This document shows, in pieces, positions 36,401 to 46,339 of a DNA stretch of 64,000 nucleotides. This stretch comes from Coraliomargarita sp. Its GTDB lineage: Bacteria; Verrucomicrobiota; Verrucomicrobiia; Opitutales; UBA953. The stretch lies in assembly GCA_024638885.1 (NCBI GenBank), contig JAHEJL010000002.1, positions 434,001 to 498,000 on the forward strand, written 5' to 3'. Every line of letters starts with the position of its first letter. Within the stretch, counting starts at the first letter, position 1. Position numbers and translations under genes: made by a program. Under the pieces are notes generated by a model. That model saw only the letters and a program-made list of their open reading frames with translations. It was not told the DNA's origin and did no database searches.

Positions 36401-37805
36401 CGCCTTCGCGCTCGTCGAAGCCGCCAACCGCAACGTCCGCCCCGCCGGCGACCTCGCCGGCCTCGGCAAGCTGCTCACCTACGACACCGAGCGCAACCTG
36501 CTCGTCACTTCCGTCCGCCTCGCCGGCCAGTGGAAGCTGGTGCAGTTCGTGCCTCAGCTCGGTGACTTCGCCGGACGCGAGAAGGACGCGGAACTTCGCC
36601 GCGCCGCCATCGCCGCCCTGCGCACCATCGGCCAGCAGGCCTCGCTCAAGGCGCTCCGCAGCCTCACCGCCGAGGGCCGTCCGTCCGTCGTCCGTCGCGA
36701 CGCCCTGCCCTCCCTCGCGGTCCATGCCCCGGGCGAGGCCCTGAAGGCCATCCCGTCCGTGTTCGCCCAGATCAAGTCGAAGGACGAAGCCACGGCGATC
36801 TGGACGAACCTCTTCCAGCTCGGCGGCTTCTCGCAGCGCCTCGTCAAGGAGTTCCCCCAGGGACTCAGCGCCGACAACCTCGCCGCCGCCCTCAAGGCCG
36901 CGCGCTCCCTCGGCCGCGGCGGCATCGCCCTCGTGAAGGTGCTCGAACCCCTCACCGGCGCCAAGACCGGCCCGCGCAACTTCGAAGCCGAGATCGCCGG
37001 CATCATCGACACCATCAAGAAAGGCGCCGACCCCGCGGAAGGTGAGCTGCAGTATCGCAAGTCGGGTTGCACGATCTGCCACGCCATCGGCGGCGCCGGC
37101 GGCCATCTCGGCCCCGACCTCAGCAGCCTCGGCGCGAGCGCCCCGCTCGACTACATCATCGAGAGCGTGCTCAACCCCGCCGCCAAGGTGAAGGAAGGCT
37201 ACCACGCCTTCACGTTCAAGATGAAGGACGGCTCGCTGATGACCGGCATCCCGGCCCGCGAGAACGCGACCGAGCTGTTCATCCGTCCCGGACCCGGCGT
37301 CGAGATCCCGCTCCTGAAGGCCAACATCGTCAGCCGTGACAACATCGGCAGCATCATGCCCGCCGGCCTCGCCGACGGCCTGACCGGCGTCCCCCGCCGC
37401 AACCTCTACGCCTTCCTCGGCGAGATCGGCAAACCGGGTCCGTTCGACGCCAGCAAGGGTAACGTCGCCCGCCTGTGGGTCTTCGACGACCAGCCGCCCG
37501 GCGCGCTCGCCAAGTCCGCCGCGCCCACGCCGGTCTATACGCTCGTCAACGGCCAGCTGCCCAAGGAGTTCAATCCGGGACGCCTCTACGCCACCGCGCG
37601 CTTCAGCGCCGCCGCCGCCACGACCAAGCCCCTCGTCCTCACGGGCGTGAAGGCCGCGTGGCTCGACGACAAGGCCATCGACCTGAAGGCCGGCGCCTAC
37701 GCCACCCCGATCGCCGCCGGCAAGCACGTGCTCACGGTCGAGGTCGACGGCAACGCGCCTTACTTCAAGGCGCAGTGCGACGACGTCAGCTTCCTCGGAG
37801 ACTGA
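33486..37805 (+). CDS. Giant secreted SGNH-like / beta-propeller / HEAT / PVC-type cytochrome protein
   Basis: 1439 residues with signal peptide MPRFPTLLALCALIALHQSAHA. Residues about 30-270 are an SGNH-hydrolase-like domain: VLLIGDVLIERENNYG, RNLGYSGDTP, DNGIHLTERGY. The Asp-His pair is present, but the usual nucleophile Ser of GDS is Val. About 350-640 is a PVC-type dehydrogenase-like propeller (MNWDTSGRLWVATSNTYPQV, MGPDGALYVADWTNP). About 660-1150 are HEAT-type helical repeats. One haem site, CTICH, follows in GCTICHAIGGAGGHLGPDL, within the Verrucomicrobium/Pirellula-type haem-binding domain. A beta-rich tail ends the chain. A role in polysaccharide or sugar oxidation is the usual proposal. 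Upstream ATG in frame rejected in favour of the signal peptide start. Confidence 0.85.
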   Translation: MPRFPTLLALCALIALHQSAHAAGEQRKLTLEDGDRVLLIGDVLIERENNYGLLETKMRQEFPGKKFAVRNLGYSGDTPLGASRASFDPVAKGVDRLKEQLEVVKPTVAIIGYGMAASLEELTYRQNDPALNPDPARYGTEHTPARLKREVTQLMDLITQHSPGGKVRFVILGPIAHEDLRGSRPGLPDPAAHNQLLAAYGRSLAELAAEKQIPFVAAEWKPHGIALDLGTDNGIHLTERGYRALSEGVAAQLGWSVNKAGWDKPAASAEALRASVLRKNSLFFHRSRPANYTYIFGFRSREQGRNAVEIPKFDPLIDTAEADAIAVSAGQPSTLPPEPKTPSKLTVRSSLPAPEFKLSDGLRISLFAENPLLEKPVHMNWDTSGRLWVATSNTYPQVNPEDLAAQMAGNSSKFGPSTGNDKIILLEDTDRDGVADVSRIVADRLLIPSGVAPDNFGGVFVGASTELLHLTNANADGVLADRRIVLSGFGTEDTHHIIHTLHWGIDGRLFFHQTIYIHSHVETPWGLVRANSGVAFAYDPNTERLEVHSKGLVNAWGQQEDLNGQTFLTSGADSSGVHWAFPGATFPPSEGARRLIGSISPGSYPKFSGLELVHSPLFGPDWQGNAITCDFRAHRIVRFGFNDFSVTDAAKSGYVTKELPDVVRTSDVAFRPITPKMGPDGALYVADWTNPIINHGEVDFRDPRRDKLHGRIWRILPENAKPLAWKPVLGRNSADLLAGLLSPNRWDFEQSRRELAKLPLAELQAALKDWAKDDVSRRHAAWLLSGRTADTAHLAALLKSQDPVSLQVGLRELGKSLGARGATDISLIVPFLSHANPRVQLEAHRALARVRTPESARAVLTHLPKNAEDTFLDFAAWTSINELARPWLEDVAAQPAKVAGQEAALDAIVKAIDPGIATPYVQRLFAGRKVDAAGNGPWIELVGKAGTADEATLLFRALMDDATLQASTRHRIAFALVEAANRNVRPAGDLAGLGKLLTYDTERNLLVTSVRLAGQWKLVQFVPQLGDFAGREKDAELRRAAIAALRTIGQQASLKALRSLTAEGRPSVVRRDALPSLAVHAPGEALKAIPSVFAQIKSKDEATAIWTNLFQLGGFSQRLVKEFPQGLSADNLAAALKAARSLGRGGIALVKVLEPLTGAKTGPRNFEAEIAGIIDTIKKGADPAEGELQYRKSGCTICHAIGGAGGHLGPDLSSLGASAPLDYIIESVLNPAAKVKEGYHAFTFKMKDGSLMTGIPARENATELFIRPGPGVEIPLLKANIVSRDNIGSIMPAGLADGLTGVPRRNLYAFLGEIGKPGPFDASKGNVARLWVFDDQPPGALAKSAAPTPVYTLVNGQLPKEFNPGRLYATARFSAAAATTKPLVLTGVKAAWLDDKAIDLKAGAYATPIAAGKHVLTVEVDGNAPYFKAQCDDVSFLGD

Positions 37806-38503
37806 TGACCCGCTCGGCGCTCATCGCCTTCGCCCTCCTCGCCGCCGGCTGCGGCGAGACCTCCTTGGCGCCGTCGGTGAGCCCCGAAGCCTTGCGCCGA
37901 CGCGCCGTCGCCTTCCGGAGCGCCGGCAAGACCGACGAGGCCGCCGACACCCTCAGGCAGGCGATCGCCCTTCAACGCACCTCCTCGCGCGTCGAACGCT
38001 CCGCGGCCGCGGACCTGCGCCGGGAACTCGCCAGCCTCCGGATTTCGGCCGACGACCTGGCCGGCGCGGAGAAACTCTACCGCGAGGCGCTTGTCCTGCT
38101 GGAGGCACGGCCGCGCGGCTCCGACGACGCGATCATCAACCTGCGCACGCAGCTCGCCGGCCTCTGCTACCGCCAAGGACGCCTCGACGAGGCCGCCGGC
38201 TTCTACCGCTCGGTCCTGTCCCTGGAAGTCGCCTCGCTGGGAGAAGGACACCCCGACCCGCTCGGCACGATGAGCATCCTCGGCGGGCTCGAACTCAAGC
38301 GAGGCCAGCTCCCCGAGGCCGAAGCCCTGTTCCGCCGCCAACTGATGGGCGTCCAGAAGCTGCATGGGGCCGAAAAGCGGGAAACCGCCTCGGTCCTCGA
38401 TAATCTGGCCGAGGTCCTCGAAAAGACCGGTCGGATCGCCGAAGCCGGTCGCCTGCGGGACGAAGCCAAGCGGATCCGCCATAAGCTCTGCGACGAATGC
38501 TGA
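37805..38503 (+). CDS. TPR-repeat lipoprotein
   Basis: 232 residues. The lipobox LLAAGC ends at C16. The rest is helical with tetratricopeptide-type repeats: AFRSAGKTDEAADTLRQAI, LRISADDLAGAEKLYREAL, CYRQGRLDEAAGFYRSVL and LKRGQLPEAEALFRRQL, each with the small/large residue spacing of TPRs. It would be anchored to the inner leaflet of the outer membrane, or to the inner membrane, as a scaffold. The ATG overlaps the stop of the giant cytochrome gene (TGATG), so the two are probably made together. Confidence 0.8.
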   Translation: MTRSALIAFALLAAGCGETSLAPSVSPEALRRRAVAFRSAGKTDEAADTLRQAIALQRTSSRVERSAAADLRRELASLRISADDLAGAEKLYREALVLLEARPRGSDDAIINLRTQLAGLCYRQGRLDEAAGFYRSVLSLEVASLGEGHPDPLGTMSILGGLELKRGQLPEAEALFRRQLMGVQKLHGAEKRETASVLDNLAEVLEKTGRIAEAGRLRDEAKRIRHKLCDEC

Positions 38504-38592
38504 CAGGGGCCTGACCCCTTGCAGGCCGGCCACCCCCGGGCATACCACGGGGAAGTCCCTACCACCGATTGGGAATTATTTACGTTTGCACC

Positions 38593-38619
38593 GCACCCCT
38601 TGACAGGCACCCCTTGACA
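38593..38619 (+). repeat. Tandem 13-bp repeat upstream of dnaG
   Basis: GCACCCCTTGACA occurs twice (38593-38605 and 38607-38619), with one base between. Each copy contains TTGACA, and the second continues into the 9-mer CTTGACAAC, which also occurs at 40038 inside dnaG. No -10 box fits before the dnaG start, so these may be regulator sites or a chance duplication. Confidence 0.5.
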
Positions 38620-38622
38620 ACC

Positions 38623-40488
38623 GTGGCCCGTATCTCCCGCAGATCCATCGATGAGCTCCGCCAACGGGCTGACATCGTCGCGCTCGCCGGGGACTACACC
38701 CAGATGAAGCAGCGCGGCCGCGACTGGTGGGGGCTCAGTCCCTTCAAGTCCGAGAAGAGTCCCTCGTTCAAGGTGAACCCCGAGACGGGCCTCTGGTATT
38801 GCTTCTCCACCCAGCAAGGCGGCGACGCCTTCAAGCTGGTGATGAACCGCGAAGGCCTCGACTTCCCGGAATCCGTCGAACGCGTCGCCACCCGCTTCGG
38901 CTTCAAGCTAGACTATGAGAGCGGCGGGGACGGCAAGAACGAGAAGTCCTTCCGCGGCCAGCTCCTCGAGATCCATGAACTCGTCGCCGACTATTGGCGC
39001 CGCTGCTTCCTCGAGGATCCCGCGCACGGCGAATGGATCCGCGACTACTGGACCCGCCAGCGCAAGTTCTCCCCCGAGGTCGCCGACGACTTCGGCATCG
39101 GCTTCGCGCCCGTCGACGACTCCAAGCTCATCCCCGGCCTGCTCGCCAAGGGCTACGCCAAGGACGCCCTCGCGCAGACCGGCCTCTTCTTCGGCGTCGA
39201 CCGCGTGCCCGATCCGCTGCGCTGGCGCTGCCGTTTCCGCGGCCGCCTGATCATCCCCATCCGCGACATCCAGGGCCGCGTCATCGCCTTCACCGCGCGT
39301 CAGCTCGACATCACCCCGCAGGACGACCCGTCCCGCGAGGCCAAGTACGTCAATTCGCCGGAGACCGAGCTGTTCAAGAAATCCCGCACCGTCTTCAACC
39401 TCGACCGCGCGCGCATGACGCGCAAGGACGCGGACCCGTTCGTGCTCGTCGAAGGCCAGCTCGACGCGATCCGCTGCCATTCGGCCGGCATCCCCGGCGC
39501 CATCGCCGCCCAAGGCACCGCCGTCACCGAAGAGCACCTGCAGCAGCTCCGCCGCTTCACCCAGCGGCTGATCGTCTTCCTCGACTCGGACGCCGCCGGC
39601 CAGAAGGCCGCCCTGCGCCTGCTCCCCATCGGCCTCCGCGAAGGGCTCGACATCCGTTTCCTCTCCCTCCCCGGCGGCAAAGACCCCGACGAGTATTTCT
39701 CGACGCACGACGCTTCCGGCTGGGCCGGCCTCGTGGCCGGCGCCCGCAGCGCCATGCAGTTCTGCGTGCAGTCGCTCGTCCCCGAAGGCTCCGTCAACCT
39801 GCCCCTCACCAGCCGACTCAGCCTGCTGGAAGCCATCTTCCCCATCGTCGAGCAGGCCGGCGCCGAGGAGATCGTCCGCGAAGCCCTCAACGAGGCCGCC
39901 CGCCACGCCGGCATCGGCATCCGCGAGATGCACATGGCCTACGAGCGCCACCGCGCCCAATCCCAGTCCCAGCGCCCCGCCGCGCAGCTCGGCGGCCCGG
40001 CCGACCCGAACCCAGCCCCGGTTGTCAAGGGGGGGGGCTTGACAACGACGGAGGAGGATTTGATACTTTTCCTCCTGCGGCATGATTCCTACTTCGTCCC
40101 CATCGCCCAGTCGCTCCCCCTCGAGTGGATCGACCAGTCCGGCCGGGGCGGCCAGCTCCTGATGGCCCTGCTCAACGAAGCCGCCCACGGCCATTTCGCC
40201 GGACTCCGCGAAGCCATCAACGCCCTGGACGACGAACTGCGCACCGAAGCCGCCCGGCTTTCCGCCGAGAGCTACGCCGGTCGCGACGACGAGAAGGACA
40301 TCCTCCCCCGCGCCAACACCATCCTGAAGTCCTTCCACGGCCGCCACGTCCAGGCCCTGATGCGCAGCCTCGACGCCCGCATCGCCGCCACGCCCCGCGA
40401 CGACGTCGCCACCCTCAACCGCCTCCAGTCCGAGAAGATCGCCCTCCGCAAATCGCACGCGACCCCTCCGACGCTCACCGCCGCCTGA
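38623..40488 (+). CDS. dnaG: DNA primase DnaG with degenerate zinc-binding domain
   Basis: 621 residues from the GTG at 38623, which fits the family N-terminus ([11 protein letters not shown]); an ATG at 38569 would add 18 residues. Primes DNA replication. The zinc-finger region reads [14 protein letters not shown] and [10 protein letters not shown] where the consensus has CPFHxEKxPSF and CFGCGxGGD: only C60 of the four ligands remains (S39, K42, T63). The Toprim core is intact ([23 protein letters not shown]). A linker near residues 469-472 is encoded by a nine-G run. The C-terminal helical domain that would contact the helicase follows. rpoD lies 10 bases downstream, the classic dnaG-rpoD order. 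Confidence 0.93.
   Translation: MARISRRSIDELRQRADIVALAGDYTQMKQRGRDWWGLSPFKSEKSPSFKVNPETGLWYCFSTQQGGDAFKLVMNREGLDFPESVERVATRFGFKLDYESGGDGKNEKSFRGQLLEIHELVADYWRRCFLEDPAHGEWIRDYWTRQRKFSPEVADDFGIGFAPVDDSKLIPGLLAKGYAKDALAQTGLFFGVDRVPDPLRWRCRFRGRLIIPIRDIQGRVIAFTARQLDITPQDDPSREAKYVNSPETELFKKSRTVFNLDRARMTRKDADPFVLVEGQLDAIRCHSAGIPGAIAAQGTAVTEEHLQQLRRFTQRLIVFLDSDAAGQKAALRLLPIGLREGLDIRFLSLPGGKDPDEYFSTHDASGWAGLVAGARSAMQFCVQSLVPEGSVNLPLTSRLSLLEAIFPIVEQAGAEEIVREALNEAARHAGIGIREMHMAYERHRAQSQSQRPAAQLGGPADPNPAPVVKGGGLTTTEEDLILFLLRHDSYFVPIAQSLPLEWIDQSGRGGQLLMALLNEAAHGHFAGLREAINALDDELRTEAARLSAESYAGRDDEKDILPRANTILKSFHGRHVQALMRSLDARIAATPRDDVATLNRLQSEKIALRKSHATPPTLTAA
40021..40046 (+). repeat. Hairpin with a poly-G loop inside dnaG
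   Basis: GTTGTCAAG (40021-40029) and CTTGACAAC (40038-40046) form a perfect 9-bp stem whose loop is all G; nine G in a row span 40029-40037. It sits in the linker between the Toprim core and the C-terminal domain of DnaG. Confidence 0.8.
40039..40067 (+). promoter_or_regulatory. Candidate internal promoter for rpoD within dnaG
   Basis: A perfect TTGACA (40039-40044) lies 17 bases before GATACT (40062-40067), followed by TTTTCC, in a locally AT-rich patch about 430 bases upstream of rpoD. In E. coli, rpoD likewise has an internal promoter inside dnaG, so the position is functionally plausible. Confidence 0.5.
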
Positions 40489-40498
40489 TTTTCCCAAG

Positions 40499-42579
<2,081 letters not shown>

Positions 42580-42583
<4 letters not shown>

Positions 42584-42963
42584 ACCGCCTCCGCCCAGTC
42601 TGTCTGCTGCTCGCGCTGCTGACAGGCTGCGTCGCGCCCACGCCCCCGCCCGCCGCCGAGGAGCCGAACCCGTTCGCGCTCCCGGCCGGCTCGCCGCGCA
42701 ACGTGCGCATCGGCTTCGTGCAAGGCTATCCGCTCGGCAGCCCGTCGGTGCCCGTCCAGCTCCTGCCCGGCACGCTGGCGCAGGAACGCATGGTCGTCGT
42801 GTCCCGCGACCCTCGCCTCAACCCGACCGCGGTCCTCGAGATCACCGCGCTGCGCGGCCGGCTCGCCGTCGCCCGCATCGTCCGCGGGCAACCCCAGCCG
42901 AAGGACGAAGTCGTCCTGCCTTCGGCCGACCTTGCCGAGCGTTCGCGGGAACTGGCGCCCTGA
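42580..42963 (+). CDS. Small lipoprotein of unknown function
   Basis: 127 residues. The GTG start overlaps the rpoD stop (GTGA). A signal with lipobox LLTGC (C17) leads into a Pro-rich spacer ([14 protein letters not shown]) and a small beta-rich domain: [61 protein letters not shown] do not recognise the domain; it would sit on the periplasmic face of a membrane. Confidence 0.7.
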
Positions 42964-43011
42964 CTCCCGGCTCTTGACCTCGGCGGGGCGGATGCCCACG
43001 GTGCGTCTTCC

Positions 43012-44121
43012 ATGGCAAAGACCCAGGCAGGCATCGTCGGACTTCCCAACGTGGGCAAGTCGACCCTCTTCAACGCCCTCACGCGCTCCCGCAAGGCCGA
43101 GGCGGCGAACTACCCCTTCTGCACCATCGAGCCCAACGTGGGCGTGGTGCTCGTCCCCGACGAACGCATGCAGAAGCTGCAGCAGATCGCCGGCACCAAG
43201 GTCGTCATCCCCGCCACGATCGACATCGTCGACATCGCGGGCCTCGTCGCCGGCGCCTCCAAGGGCGAAGGCAAGGGCAACGACTTCCTCTCCAACATCC
43301 GCGAGTGCGACGCGATCATCCACGTCGTCCGCTGCTTCGACAACGACGACATCGTCCATAGCATGGGCAAGGTCGACCCGGTCCGCGACATCGGCGTGAT
43401 CGAGACCGAGCTCATCCTGGCCGATATCCAGTCCGCCGAACAGCAGCTCGACCGCAACCAGAAGAAGGTCCGCAGCCAGGACAAGGACGCCATCGCCAAC
43501 GTCGAGCTGCTCACCCGCCTGGTGAAGCACCTCAACGAGAACCTGCCGGCCTCCTCGATGGAGGTCTCCGACGACGAGCGCGTCCGCCTCAAGGCCTACA
43601 ACCTTCTCTCGTCCAAGAAGGTCCTCTTCGCCTGCAACGTCTCCGAGGCCGACCTCGCCGACCCGTCCAAGAACAAGCACGTCGCCGCGGTCGCCGAACT
43701 CATCGGCAAGCGCCATGGCTGCGAGCACGTCGTCATCTGCGCCCAGGTCGAAGCCGAACTCTGCGACCTCTCCCCGGCCGAAGCCACGGAGTTCCTCCAG
43801 TCCCTCGGCGTGACGGACTCCGGCGTCTCCTCGCTTATCCGCGGCGCCTACCACCTGCTCGGCCTGGCCACCTACTTCACCGCCGGTGAAAAGGAAGTCC
43901 GCGCCTGGACCTTCCGTAGCGGCATGACCGCCCCGCAGTGCGCCGCGGTCATCCATACCGACTTCGAGAAGGGTTTCGTGAAGGCCGAAGTGGTCTCCTA
44001 CGAGGACCTGGTGAAGAACGGCTCGGTCGCCGCGGCCCGCGACGCCGGCCGCTACCGCCTGGAAGGCAAGTCGTACCTCTTCAAGGACGGCGACGTCGCC
44101 CTGTTCCGCTTCACGGACTGA
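43012..44121 (+). CDS. ychF: Redox-regulated ATPase YchF (Obg-related)
   Basis: 369 residues, normal length. P-loop GLPNVGKSTLFNALT, switch region and DxxG site in DIVDIAGLVAGASKGEGKGN, and a C-terminal TGS domain (RAWTFRSGMTAPQCAAVIHT, then DFEKGFVKAEVVSYEDL). YchF/OLA1 proteins prefer ATP, bind ribosomes and take part in stress responses and translation control. It is 48 bases after the lipoprotein gene and ends at a strong terminator. Confidence 0.96.
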   Translation: MAKTQAGIVGLPNVGKSTLFNALTRSRKAEAANYPFCTIEPNVGVVLVPDERMQKLQQIAGTKVVIPATIDIVDIAGLVAGASKGEGKGNDFLSNIRECDAIIHVVRCFDNDDIVHSMGKVDPVRDIGVIETELILADIQSAEQQLDRNQKKVRSQDKDAIANVELLTRLVKHLNENLPASSMEVSDDERVRLKAYNLLSSKKVLFACNVSEADLADPSKNKHVAAVAELIGKRHGCEHVVICAQVEAELCDLSPAEATEFLQSLGVTDSGVSSLIRGAYHLLGLATYFTAGEKEVRAWTFRSGMTAPQCAAVIHTDFEKGFVKAEVVSYEDLVKNGSVAAARDAGRYRLEGKSYLFKDGDVALFRFTD

Positions 44122-44154
44122 ACCGGCGCGTAGGCCGAACACCCTACCCCCTAA

Positions 44155-44185
44155 AAAGGACGCCAAAAAGCGTCCTTTCTTTTTG
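44155..44185 (+). terminator. Terminator after ychF
   Basis: AAAGGACGC (44155-44163) pairs with GCGTCCTTT (44170-44178) around a CAAAAA loop, followed by CTTTTT. It separates ychF from the sulfatase 5 gene. Confidence 0.9.
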
Positions 44186-44235
44186 CCATACCCTGCCTCC
44201 CCGCAACCATTGGCGACGGACCTTGTCCAACCCGC

Positions 44236-45702
44236 ATGCCCCGACGCTTCGCCACCCTGGCCCTGCTGCTGCTCGCCCCTCTGGCGGTCGTGGCGGAAAC
44301 CCGTCCGAACATCGTGCTGGTCGTCGGCGAAGACATGGGCCCGGACATCGGCGCCTATGGCTGCAAGGACGCGATCACCCCGAACATGGACCGCCTCGCC
44401 AAAGAGGGCGCGCTCTTCACCCGGAGCTTCACGCACACCGGCGTCTGCGCCCCGTCCCGCAGCGGCATGATCACCGGGCAGTATCCGCTCAAGTATGGCG
44501 CGCAGAACATGCGCTCGAAGGTCATCAACCCGCCGCACCCGTTCACCGAGAAACTGCGTGCCGCCGGCTACCATGTGATGTGGCCCGGCAAGACCGACTT
44601 CCAGGGCGTCCCGGAAAAGGAACTGGCCGACGACAAGAAGCTCTGGGTCAACTATTCCAAGCAGCCCCTCGGCCAGCTGACGCCTAAGCCGAAGGAACCC
44701 TTCTTCGCTTACATCAACGACACCGTCAGCCATGAGAGCCAGGTGCGTGCCTCCGACGAGGAGCACGCCAAGAACACCGCCGCCCTCAAGCCGTCCGACC
44801 GCCGCGACCCGGCCAAGATCGAACTGCCGCCCTTCTACCCTGACACCCCGGCGGTCCGGCGCGAAGTCGCCCACTACCACGAGCTCGTCACGGCCGTGGA
44901 TTACACGCTCGGCCGCGTGCTCGCTTGGCTCAAGGCGCACGACCTCGAGAAGAACACGATCGTCATCCTGACCGGCGACCACGGACGCGGCATGCCGCGC
45001 TACAAGCGTTCGCCGAAGGATACCGGCACCCGCGTGCCCCTCATCGTCCGCTGGCCCGGCCAGCTCGCCCCGGGCTCCGTGCGCGAAGACTTCGCCAGCT
45101 GGATCGATTTCGCCCCGACGGCCCTGACCCTCGCCGGGGTGCCGGTGCCGGCCGAGTTCGACGGACACAGTTTCCTCCCGACCGCCGCGAACCCGCCGAA
45201 GTACGTCTACTCGTTCCGCGACTACATGGACGAGAGTTTCGACAAGGTGCGCTCCGTGCGCGACATCCGCTACCGGTACGTCCGCAACCTCGCCCCGGGC
45301 GTCGACGAAGCCGGCAAGAACGCCTACCAGGAAGTCGGCCAGACGATGCATGAACTCCGCCGCGCGCAGGCCGAAGGCAAGCTGACGCCGCTGCAGGCGC
45401 TCTACTTCGACCCTCACCGCCCGAAGGAAGAACTCTTCGACACCCAGACCGACCCCTGGGAAGTGAAGAACCTCGCCGGCGATCCGGCCTACGCCGCCAA
45501 GCTCGCCGAACTCCGCGCCGAGTGCGACGCCTGGCTCGCCCGCTGCGGACCGCTCGCCGACCTGTCTCCGGAAGAGCTCGTGCAGCGTGGCATCATCCTG
45601 CCGCGCGACGAGAAATACGCCGAGCGACTCAAGACCGGCACGACCGACGGCGACGCCGCGGTCGCCGCCAAGAAAAAGGGCAAGAAGCCCGCCCAGAAAT
45701 AA
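44236..45702 (+). CDS. Secreted type I sulfatase, N-sulfoglucosamine-sulfohydrolase-like (sulfatase 5)
   Basis: 488 residues, signal peptide MPRRFATLALLLLAPLAVVA. The metal site is RPNIVLVVGEDMGPDIGAYG, in which Glu-Asp replaces the usual Asp-Asp, and the formylglycine cysteine is C71 in CAPSRSGMITGQYPLKYG. Further matches are HTGV before the cysteine, INDTVSHESQVR, and ILTGDHGRGMPRYKRSPKD near the second half of the site, a pattern seen in heparan N-sulfatase-like and related PVC sulfatases. The C-terminus is a lysine tail (AAKKKGKKPAQK). It starts the run that leads into the ResB-CcsA gene. Confidence 0.9.
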   Translation: MPRRFATLALLLLAPLAVVAETRPNIVLVVGEDMGPDIGAYGCKDAITPNMDRLAKEGALFTRSFTHTGVCAPSRSGMITGQYPLKYGAQNMRSKVINPPHPFTEKLRAAGYHVMWPGKTDFQGVPEKELADDKKLWVNYSKQPLGQLTPKPKEPFFAYINDTVSHESQVRASDEEHAKNTAALKPSDRRDPAKIELPPFYPDTPAVRREVAHYHELVTAVDYTLGRVLAWLKAHDLEKNTIVILTGDHGRGMPRYKRSPKDTGTRVPLIVRWPGQLAPGSVREDFASWIDFAPTALTLAGVPVPAEFDGHSFLPTAANPPKYVYSFRDYMDESFDKVRSVRDIRYRYVRNLAPGVDEAGKNAYQEVGQTMHELRRAQAEGKLTPLQALYFDPHRPKEELFDTQTDPWEVKNLAGDPAYAAKLAELRAECDAWLARCGPLADLSPEELVQRGIILPRDEKYAERLKTGTTDGDAAVAAKKKGKKPAQK

Positions 45703-45715
45703 TCTCCTTAAACCC

Positions 45716-46339
45716 ATGCGCCTCCTCCTCCTCTCCGCCTCCCTCCTCGCCTTCGGCTGCAAGCCCGCGCCGCAGGTCGCCCGCTATGAAGTGAAAGCGG
45801 ACGGCGCGCCCGCCGCCGCCCCCGCCGCGCCCACGCCGGTGGCCCAGCCTTCGGCCGGCGTCGCGCCGGCGCCGGCACCGATGGTCGCGCCCGCGTCCAT
45901 GAAGGCCGAAGCCGCTTCCTTCGACGCCCCAAAGTGGGCCGCCCTGCCCGCCGGCTGGACCGTCGGCCCCGAGAACGCCATGCGCAAGGCCACCTGGATC
46001 GTCAGCGGCCCCAACGGCTCCAAGGCCGAGATCGCCGTCACGGTCTTCCCCGGCACCGTCGGCGGCCTGACCGCCAACGTGAACCGCTGGCGCGGCCAGA
46101 TCGGCCTCCCGCCCGCCGGCGCCGATGAGATCGCCGCCGCCGCCAAGGCCGTCAAGGTCGGCGGCCTCGACAGCCAGCGCTTCGTGCTGACCTCCGCCGA
46201 CGGCAAGAAGACCGTCGACGCGGTGATGACCTCCAAGGATGGCGCCACCTGGTTCTTCAAGATGAACGGCGAGACCGCCGCCGTCGAAGCCAACGCCGCC
46301 GCCTTCGCCGCCTTCCTCTCCGCCTCCAAGCTCCCGTGA
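45716..46339 (+). CDS. Lipoprotein of unknown function upstream of the ResB-CcsA gene
   Basis: 207 residues. Lipobox LLAFGC ends at C15, then a Pro/Ala-rich linker of about 45 residues. The folded part (about 65-207: FDAPKWAALPAGWTVGPENA, NVNRWRGQIGLPPAGADEIA, WFFKMNGETAAVEANAAAFA) looks like a small alpha/beta domain found in many PVC lipoproteins. The name is not known to me. Its stop overlaps the GTG start of the ResB-CcsA gene, so it may take part in cytochrome c assembly or be linked only by translation. Confidence 0.75.
   Translation: MRLLLLSASLLAFGCKPAPQVARYEVKADGAPAAAPAAPTPVAQPSAGVAPAPAPMVAPASMKAEAASFDAPKWAALPAGWTVGPENAMRKATWIVSGPNGSKAEIAVTVFPGTVGGLTANVNRWRGQIGLPPAGADEIAAAAKAVKVGGLDSQRFVLTSADGKKTVDAVMTSKDGATWFFKMNGETAAVEANAAAFAAFLSASKLP

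Noticed and set aside
32604..37727. 1707-codon open frame on the minus strand
   Set aside because: Antisense to the giant cytochrome gene; its translation is Arg/Glu/Gly/Val-rich with no domain, a product of high GC at third positions.
38505..38519. Hairpin AGGGG-N5-CCCCT after the TPR lipoprotein gene
   Set aside because: Only five base pairs and no T-tract; too weak to call a terminator.
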